Shown: piece after piece, positions 56,910 to 62,923 of the stretch
How positions within the stretch are numbered: the stretch's first letter is position 1
Layout of the letters: every line of letters begins with the position of its first letter
Assembly (NCBI GenBank): GCA_026131555.1
Contig: JAMXJH010000012.1
Location: 1 to 62,923, forward strand
DNA from: Aerococcaceae bacterium NML190073
GTDB taxonomy: Bacteria > Bacillota > Bacilli > Lactobacillales > Aerococcaceae
DNA: 62,923 nt
Reading direction: 5' to 3'
Position numbers and translations under genes: made by a program
Notes under the pieces: generated by a model
Database searches by the model: none
Told to the model about the DNA's origin: nothing
What the model saw: the letters and a program-made list of their open reading frames with translations, nothing else

Positions 56910-59900
56910 ATGAACAAAACGAGTCATGGCAAACCGGTTAAACATAAAATCGCACTGTTTACGGGATTGTCAGTCGCAGCGCTTGTAGTCGGACTACAGC
57001 AAAATGTCGGCGTGGCACACGCATCGGAAAATTTAGGTGGGCAACCTGAATTAGATACGTTAACAGTCGCATCGAACCGAGAAGAAGTTGCAACCACGGA
57101 TGCAGCAAATGAAGAAGTGGACGTTGCTTCAGGGGATTCAGTCGCTTTATCGCCGGAAATGGCATCGACTGATGCAGCAACTAGCAACAATACACAAGCT
57201 ACATCAGATGCGGATACGACAGCAGTTGTTAATGCTGAAACTGAAATTGCACCGCACGGACCACTCCCTTCGGAAGCCCAATTGAATTATCATAAGGAAG
57301 AGTTAGCAGCATTTATTCACTTCGGAATGAACACGTTTACTAACAAAGAATGGGGAAACGGTGAAGAGAGTCCGACCGCCTTCAATCCTACAGATTTAGA
57401 TGCAGAACAATGGATCACGGTCTTAAAGGACGCCGGATTCAAACGGACAATCTTAGTAGTGAAACATCACGATGGATTCGTTCTGTATCCGTCGAAACAT
57501 ACAGAGCATGACGTTGAAGCAAGCCCTTGGAAAAACGGGCAAGGAGACGTGCTGTTGGAGGTATCTAAAGCAGCAACGAAACATAATATGGATCTCGGGG
57601 TTTACTTATCGCCTTGGGATGCAAACCATCCTAAATATCACGTAAACACCGAAGCGGAATACAATGAATATTACCTCAATCAGTTAAAGGAGATTCTCGG
57701 AGACGACCGCTACGGAAATAATGGGAAATTTGTGGAAGTGTGGATGGATGGTGCGCGTGGTGAAGGCGCACAAAAAGTAACATACACCTTTGATAAATGG
57801 TTTGACTATATTCGCGAAGCAGAAGGCGATATTACAATTTTCTCAGCAGAACCGACAAGTGTCCGTTGGATTGGAAATGAACGCGGAATTGCCGGAGATC
57901 CGGTATGGCATAAGGTGCGCAGAGAAAGAATTACCGGTAAAGTTTCTCATGCCTATTTGAATAATGGGGATCCCGAAGGCGATATGTACTCTGTCGGTGA
58001 AGCGGATGTATCCATTCGTCCAGGCTGGTTCTACCACGAGAATCAACAACCGAAGTCATTGCGTGATCTAATGAATATTTACTTCAAGTCTGTCGGTCGC
58101 GGCACCCCGTTGTTGTTAAATATTCCTCCGGACAAACGCGGTAAATTTGCGGATGCGGATGTGGCACGCTTGCGTGAGTTCCGCGAAACACTTGATTCAA
58201 TGTATGCAGTCAACCATGCCGAAGGCGCTACCGTTACGGCATCCTCTACTCGTCAAAATGCGAAGTATAATGTTGCTCATTTAACAGACGGTAAAGACGA
58301 TACATCATGGGCACCGGCAAATGATGCGTTAACAGCAACATTTACAGTAGATTTAGGCGAAGCAAAACGATTCGACGTAGTCGAGTTGAAAGAAGATATT
58401 GCCTTAGGGCAACGTATTTCCGATTTCAATATCGAAGTAGAATTAAATGGTAAGTGGGTGCGCTACGGAGAAGGTGCCACAGTCGGCTATCGTCGCCTCA
58501 TTCAAGGACGTCCGGTGACCGCCAGCAAAATTCGCGTAAACATTACCGGCTCGCAAGCGACACCGATTTTGACTAACTTTGCGGTGTACAAGACGCCGGC
58601 ATCCATTGAGCAAACGGACGGATACCCTCTCGGTTTAGAGTATCATTCTAACACTACCGCTAACAAAAACGGTACAACGTGGCACGCGGAAAATGAAGGC
58701 GTTCGCGGCACATCCATGTGGACTAATCGTCAAGGCGCAAGTGCAGAATATACATTCGAAGGAACGAAAGCATATGTAGTGTCAACAATAGATCCAAACC
58801 ACGACGTGATGGAAATCTACGTAGACGGTGTGAAAGTTCAAGAAGTCAACACACGCAGTACAGTACGTAAGAGAAGCCAGATGGTCTTTGAAACGGATAC
58901 GCTCTCTAAAGGTAGACATACGATTAAACTCGTTAATAAAACCAATAGAGCGATTGCGACTGAAGGAATCTATGTGTTGAACAATAACGGCGAAGGTATG
59001 TTTGAAATAGCGGAGCCAGTGTACAATGTTCAAAAAGGTAGACCGGCAGAAATCCGAATCAAACGTGTAGGTGGTCACGAAGTACCTGCAAGTGTAAAAG
59101 TGATTACTGAACCGGGAACTGGCGTGCACGGCAAAGTGTATCAAGATACCACATTAAATGTTCAATTTGCCGCAGGTGAAATGGAAAAAGTGGTCAGCAT
59201 CCCAACACTTGATTTTACTGAACAACCGAATCAAGTCTTTGATTTCAAAGTGAAGTTGACGGAATCTTCAGGCGATACACTTATCGGCTTTGTAGGAGAA
59301 GCGACCGTTCGCGTGATGAAGTCCGCTTTACTCCCTCAAAATATGAGCGAAATAGATGACCAAGCAACAGGGATTATTTATCGTGGCGGCTGGCAGCAAC
59401 CGAATAACGCATCTGATAAATTTAATAACACCGAATCGTGGATGACCTTTAATAGAGCGACAGCGGAAGCAAAACGCGATATTAGTGTGACGATTTATTT
59501 TGAAGGAACAGGAATTGAAATGGTTGGTCACGTTGATCCGACACACGGCATTTACGAAGTAGAATTAGATGGACAAGTAGTGGAGTACCAAGAAGGTTTA
59601 GGTAATTCTAGTGAAGTGGATGGCAAACGTTACTTTAGCGGGACAGCTGCGACACGTAGAGGCGATCAATCGTTAGTGAAATTGTCAGACTTACAACCGG
59701 GTATTCACTCATTAACTGTACGTTTGGATAGTCAACGGAATAATACGAACAGCAACACAGCGATACAAGTCGATAAATTTGTCATTAGTGGCGAAAATGC
59801 TCGTCTTGTCACACAAGCAGATATGTTAGCGCCGTATAGAGAATATATGAATCTTTTGTCGACCGCGGAAACAAACCGATTGAAACCGGAAGCGTTGCAA

Positions 59901-60974
59901 ACTTATCAAGCACAGTTAGCAACCGTACGTCAGCAATTTGATTCGAATAATCCGTCTATTGCGGTAATGAACAACGCGTTGCTAACTGTAGCGGAACTTT
60001 TGGATAATGAGAATTCCTATGTTGCACCGGGCACGTCGGATAATGATGGCGGTACCACCACACCGGATACGCCAACTCCACCAGCGGATGGTGGCACCAC
60101 AACGCCGGATACACCGACACCACCGACGGATGGTGGCACCACAACGCCGGACACGCCAACTCCACCGACGGATGGTGGTACAACCACACCGGACACGCCG
60201 ACACCACCAACGGATAGCGGTACCACCACACCGGATCCACCGGGCGACGACGATACTGCTGAACAACCTAAAGTATTGGCATTCAAGGACGAACAAACAG
60301 GCATAAAAGTTACTTTCTCTGCTGACGAACCACACACCATTCATGGATTGCACGCACAGAAAGTTACAACACCACTTGCATCAGAACCTCCAGTCTTGAA
60401 GGGCAGAGAGTACGACCTTTACGATTTGGAAGCATTAGATGATAAGGGTGGGCATATTGACCTTCAACAAGGAGCGAAAGTATCTATACCTGTTCCAACA
60501 GCCAAAGAAGTCGACCAGGTGATTTTCTTACAGGAAACCGGCGAAGCTAAGGCGATTGCTTTCGAGCGACATGGAGAGTATGTAGAGTTCACAGCGCCAC
60601 ACTTTAGTATGTATGCCGTTCTTTATGCAAAGGCAGAAGAAACACCGAAGCAAGAAGAACAAACACCACTTAAAGTGGAGGATACTGTACCGACAGAACA
60701 ACCTCAAGCGCCGGAGCAAGGCAAAGACAACATGGTTAAACCGTCTGAAGAAAAACCTCAGACAGCTCAACCTAAGAATGAGAAGCTAGAAGTTGCAGTA
60801 ACTTCAACAAATCAAACGACTGCGTCGTCACATACCGCTTCATCAGAGCAAACACCGACATCAACATTGCCGAAGACGGGAGAAGGTAACGAATTCCTCA
60901 TCTTCAACGCGGCAGCTTTAAGTATTTTAAGTGGATTAGGTATGCTTGCCAAGAAGCGTCAAGAAGATTATTAA
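56910..60974 (+). CDS. LPXTG-anchored alpha-L-fucosidase (GH29)
   Basis: The 1354-residue product starts at the ATG after GAGAGGA; earlier in-frame starts lie in the promoter. Signal peptide ends near AHASE (35-39). GH29 domain about 115-430, with FIHFGMNTF, VVKHHDGF and probable nucleophile Asp280 in VEVWMDGARG; this resembles the 1,3/1,4-specific subgroup. CBM32-like F5/8C domain about 435-565; jelly-roll-like modules about 570-695 and 815-960 around a Calx-beta-like segment (700-800); a FIVAR-like helical part (about 970-1035); 14-residue Thr/Pro repeats; a domain shared with the amylopullulanase (about 1120-1240); LPKTG near 1320. It would release fucose from mucin or blood-group glycans. 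Confidence 0.93.
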   Translation: MNKTSHGKPVKHKIALFTGLSVAALVVGLQQNVGVAHASENLGGQPELDTLTVASNREEVATTDAANEEVDVASGDSVALSPEMASTDAATSNNTQATSDADTTAVVNAETEIAPHGPLPSEAQLNYHKEELAAFIHFGMNTFTNKEWGNGEESPTAFNPTDLDAEQWITVLKDAGFKRTILVVKHHDGFVLYPSKHTEHDVEASPWKNGQGDVLLEVSKAATKHNMDLGVYLSPWDANHPKYHVNTEAEYNEYYLNQLKEILGDDRYGNNGKFVEVWMDGARGEGAQKVTYTFDKWFDYIREAEGDITIFSAEPTSVRWIGNERGIAGDPVWHKVRRERITGKVSHAYLNNGDPEGDMYSVGEADVSIRPGWFYHENQQPKSLRDLMNIYFKSVGRGTPLLLNIPPDKRGKFADADVARLREFRETLDSMYAVNHAEGATVTASSTRQNAKYNVAHLTDGKDDTSWAPANDALTATFTVDLGEAKRFDVVELKEDIALGQRISDFNIEVELNGKWVRYGEGATVGYRRLIQGRPVTASKIRVNITGSQATPILTNFAVYKTPASIEQTDGYPLGLEYHSNTTANKNGTTWHAENEGVRGTSMWTNRQGASAEYTFEGTKAYVVSTIDPNHDVMEIYVDGVKVQEVNTRSTVRKRSQMVFETDTLSKGRHTIKLVNKTNRAIATEGIYVLNNNGEGMFEIAEPVYNVQKGRPAEIRIKRVGGHEVPASVKVITEPGTGVHGKVYQDTTLNVQFAAGEMEKVVSIPTLDFTEQPNQVFDFKVKLTESSGDTLIGFVGEATVRVMKSALLPQNMSEIDDQATGIIYRGGWQQPNNASDKFNNTESWMTFNRATAEAKRDISVTIYFEGTGIEMVGHVDPTHGIYEVELDGQVVEYQEGLGNSSEVDGKRYFSGTAATRRGDQSLVKLSDLQPGIHSLTVRLDSQRNNTNSNTAIQVDKFVISGENARLVTQADMLAPYREYMNLLSTAETNRLKPEALQTYQAQLATVRQQFDSNNPSIAVMNNALLTVAELLDNENSYVAPGTSDNDGGTTTPDTPTPPADGGTTTPDTPTPPTDGGTTTPDTPTPPTDGGTTTPDTPTPPTDSGTTTPDPPGDDDTAEQPKVLAFKDEQTGIKVTFSADEPHTIHGLHAQKVTTPLASEPPVLKGREYDLYDLEALDDKGGHIDLQQGAKVSIPVPTAKEVDQVIFLQETGEAKAIAFERHGEYVEFTAPHFSMYAVLYAKAEETPKQEEQTPLKVEDTVPTEQPQAPEQGKDNMVKPSEEKPQTAQPKNEKLEVAVTSTNQTTASSHTASSEQTPTSTLPKTGEGNEFLIFNAAALSILSGLGMLAKKRQEDY
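60048..60239 (+). repeat. 42-bp Thr/Pro-rich linker repeats
   Basis: About four and a half copies of a 14-codon unit (GGTTTPDTPTPPTD) form a stiff wall-spanning linker in the fucosidase. Near identity allows length variation without frameshift. Confidence 0.9.
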
Positions 60975-60981
60975 TCTTTTC

Positions 60982-61017
60982 ACTCAGTCCTTTTCTGAAA
61001 AAGGGCTGAGTTTTTTT
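60982..61017 (+). terminator. Terminator after fucosidase gene
   Basis: CTCAGTCC pairs with GGGCTGAG (one G-U), followed by seven T residues. Confidence 0.92.
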
Positions 61018-61046
61018 GAGAAAGCATAGCAGACAATTCAGATTCG

Positions 61047-61055
61047 TGGTATGAT
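61047..61055 (+). promoter_or_regulatory. pgcA promoter (extended -10)
   Basis: TGG-TATGAT forms an extended -10, 38 bp before the ATG. The -35 is weak. Confidence 0.5.
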
Positions 61056-61092
61056 TAAGAAGAATAGTAACAATAGAAAGGTGGAATTAATC

Positions 61093-62814
61093 ATGTTTTG
61101 GCGAGAAACTTTAGAGCAGTGGCAAACGTTCGAAGCATTAGATGATACACTAAAACAGGAATTATTAGCAATTGAAGATGAGGAAGTATTAAAGGATGCG
61201 TTCGGAGGACAGTTGAGTTTTGGAACGGCAGGTATGCGTGGTGTCTTGGGTGTCGGTCCGAACCGCATGAATATTTATACAATTCGACAGGCTACAGAAG
61301 GATTAGCTCAACTTATTTTGTCGCAAGGAGAAGAGGCAGCCAGACGAGGAGTAGCGATTGCTTATGATTCGCGCCACTATTCTCCAGAATTTGCGATGGA
61401 AGCGGCATTGGTATTGGGCAAGCATGGCATTAAAAGTTATGTTTACGAAAGTTTGCGTCCGACGCCGACGCTGTCATTTGCTGTACGCCATCTAAAAGCG
61501 GCAGCGGGTATTATGATTACAGCAAGTCACAATCCTTCTCAATACAATGGATATAAAGTGTACGGAGCTGATGGTGGACAAATGCCGCCAGAAGATGCCG
61601 ATAACTTAACTAAATTTGTCCGCGCGGTAGAAAATCCGTTAACAGTAGAGATTGGTGATAAAACGGAATTGTTAGGTTCTGGAATGATTGAGATCATAGG
61701 GGATAATGTCGACCGTGCGTATTTGGCTGAAATGAAATCTGTGACAATCAATCCGGAACTGGTCGCAGAAATGGCGAACCAAGTGAATATTGTGTTTTCG
61801 CCGCTACACGGTACGGGTATGTATCTAGGGTTGAAGGCGCTGAATCAAGCTGGTTTTGAAACGATTCATGTCGTTGAAGAACAAGCGAAAGCAGATGGTG
61901 ATTTCCCGACGGTTTCGTCACCGAACCCGGAGTCATCGGCGGTTTTTGATATGGCAGAACAATTAGGTCGCAAGGTGCACGCAGATATTCTGTTGGCAAC
62001 TGACCCTGATGCGGATCGTCTAGGTGCAAAAGTGCTGACGTCTAAAGGGGACTACCAATTATTGACAGGGAATCAAATTGCGGTTCTCATGCTTGAGTAC
62101 ATTCTAAATGCGCGCAAATCTTTGGGACAGTTACCGAGCAATAGTGTGGCGGTAAAGTCCATTGTATCTACTGATTTGGCCGATGCCTTGATGGCAGGAT
62201 ACGGTCTGGAAATGGTCGAAGTGTTAACCGGCTTTAAGTTTATTGCTGAGAAAATTCAGCAGTACGAAGAAACGGGCGCCCATACATTTTTAATGGGATT
62301 TGAAGAAAGCTATGGTTATTTAATCAAACCATTTGCACGTGACAAGGATGCGATTCAAGCGCTGGTTGTTCTGGCAGAATTGACAGCCTTCCACAAAAAG
62401 GCAGGACGTACATTAGCGGACGCGTTAGAAGAAATTTACGCCAAGTATGGATATTTCTATGAGAAGACCATTTCGATTGATTTCCCGGGCATCGCCGGTC
62501 AAGCAAAAATGACGGAGATCATGGAAAGCATTCGTACAGAGGGTGTGTCATCATTTGGTGGACTGAAAGTGGTCAAAGCAGCGGATTACTTGAACGGGAT
62601 GTTGACATTTGGTGATGGAAAGCAAGTGCCATTGACCTATCCAGTTTCCGATGCTTTGAAATACACATTAGAAGATGGCAGTTGGGTAGCATTCAGACCG
62701 AGTGGAACAGAGCCTAAGATTAAACTTTATCTAGGAACTTGCGGACATTCTCATCAAGAGGTTGTGGAGAAAGCAGCGGGTATCTCATCAGACATTGCGA
62801 CACTAACGCAATAA
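61093..62814 (+). CDS. pgcA: Phosphoglucomutase/phosphomannomutase family, alpha-phosphoglucomutase
   Basis: The 573-residue product has the active serine loop TASHNPSQYNGYK (Ser145), metal loop ATDPDADRLG, sugar-binding GFEESYGYL and phosphate-binding RPSGTEPKIKLY. It interconverts glucose-6-P and glucose-1-P, which links glycogen/starch breakdown to UDP-glucose and wall polymers. Start ATG after AAAGGTGG; upstream in-frame ATG at 61051 overlaps the promoter and is rejected. Confidence 0.96.
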   Translation: MFWRETLEQWQTFEALDDTLKQELLAIEDEEVLKDAFGGQLSFGTAGMRGVLGVGPNRMNIYTIRQATEGLAQLILSQGEEAARRGVAIAYDSRHYSPEFAMEAALVLGKHGIKSYVYESLRPTPTLSFAVRHLKAAAGIMITASHNPSQYNGYKVYGADGGQMPPEDADNLTKFVRAVENPLTVEIGDKTELLGSGMIEIIGDNVDRAYLAEMKSVTINPELVAEMANQVNIVFSPLHGTGMYLGLKALNQAGFETIHVVEEQAKADGDFPTVSSPNPESSAVFDMAEQLGRKVHADILLATDPDADRLGAKVLTSKGDYQLLTGNQIAVLMLEYILNARKSLGQLPSNSVAVKSIVSTDLADALMAGYGLEMVEVLTGFKFIAEKIQQYEETGAHTFLMGFEESYGYLIKPFARDKDAIQALVVLAELTAFHKKAGRTLADALEEIYAKYGYFYEKTISIDFPGIAGQAKMTEIMESIRTEGVSSFGGLKVVKAADYLNGMLTFGDGKQVPLTYPVSDALKYTLEDGSWVAFRPSGTEPKIKLYLGTCGHSHQEVVEKAAGISSDIATLTQ

Positions 62815-62820
62815 ACACAA

Positions 62821-62850
62821 GCCCCCACTCACTGGATAGTGAGTGGGGGC
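62821..62850 (+). terminator. Terminator after pgcA
   Basis: GCCCCCACTCACT and AGTGAGTGGGGGC form a 13-bp perfect stem with a 4-base loop. The T tract is weak (TTCTCC). The remaining 73 bases of the window show no feature. Confidence 0.8.
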
Positions 62851-62923
62851 TTCTCCGTATAGAAGGAGCTAGTTGCAGACTTACTTTGGTGTGTGTCTCA
62901 GAGGTGGGTTTACTCGGTATCCT

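Noticed and set aside
1-62923. CRISPR arrays, tRNA genes and insertion sequences
   Set aside because: No spaced repeat array of CRISPR type, no cloverleaf and no transposase were seen. The short tandem arrays at 17760 and 40468 have no spacers.

Overview
The window is a low-GC Gram-positive chromosome, almost certainly Lactobacillales. The evidence is the gene order hprK-lgt-gpsA-trxB-pgcA, an L10 leader ahead of rplJ-rplL, strong Shine-Dalgarno sites, and two LPXTG wall-anchored glycosidases, one with a YSIRK-type signal. An Aerococcaceae-like or related genus is my guess, not a sequence-proven assignment.

Layout. (1) 1-2338: a small secreted peptide gene, then a tight operon encoding two half sigma factors (a region-4 protein and a region-2 protein, like Bacillus SigO/RsoA), a YvrJ-type membrane peptide and a modular peptidoglycan hydrolase (GH24 lysozyme, LysM, Amidase_5). 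(2) 2319-43616: a complete temperate siphovirus prophage of about 41.3 kb. It has integrated inside that hydrolase gene at a 14-bp core, TGCATAGTGTCAAT, present at both ends. The rest of the hydrolase (SH3-like C-terminus) lies at 43617-44006. Joining the two parts across one core copy restores a continuous 460-codon frame. (3) 44116-45218: L10 leader, rplJ, rplL. (4) 45456-52775 (minus): a 2439-residue LPXTG amylopullulanase. (5) 52930-56722: hprK-lgt-gpsA-trxB. (6) 56910-60974: an LPXTG alpha-fucosidase. (7) 61093-62814: pgcA. Both surface glycosidases have good CcpA (cre) sites and share a C-terminal domain.

Prophage. The left, minus-strand block has integrase, a small gene under a LexA-type SOS box, a lipoprotein, an ImmA-like protease and an ImmR-like repressor. 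The plus strand then carries Cro, many small early genes, YqaJ/RecT recombination, a replication initiator with a candidate origin, a DnaC-like loader, DUF1064, DUF1642, YopX proteins, SSB and the late regulator ArpU. After ArpU comes a 315-bp non-coding switch: seven helically phased 11-bp repeats, an extended -10, about 190 nt of structured leader and an intrinsic terminator. The late operon opens with a four-gene cassette (ParB/Srx-fold protein, DpdA-like DNA transglycosylase, short QueF-like protein, YhhQ-type preQ0 transporter) that looks like a minimal 7-deazaguanine DNA-modification pathway. Packaging, head, tail, baseplate, holin and endolysin genes follow. Between endolysin and attR lies an accessory (moron) block with two promoters sharing an identical 28-bp core.

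The strongest candidates for something new are the DNA-modification cassette, the repeat/leader-RNA late switch, and the SOS-linked prophage that acts as a reversible interruption of a sigma-factor-associated lysin.
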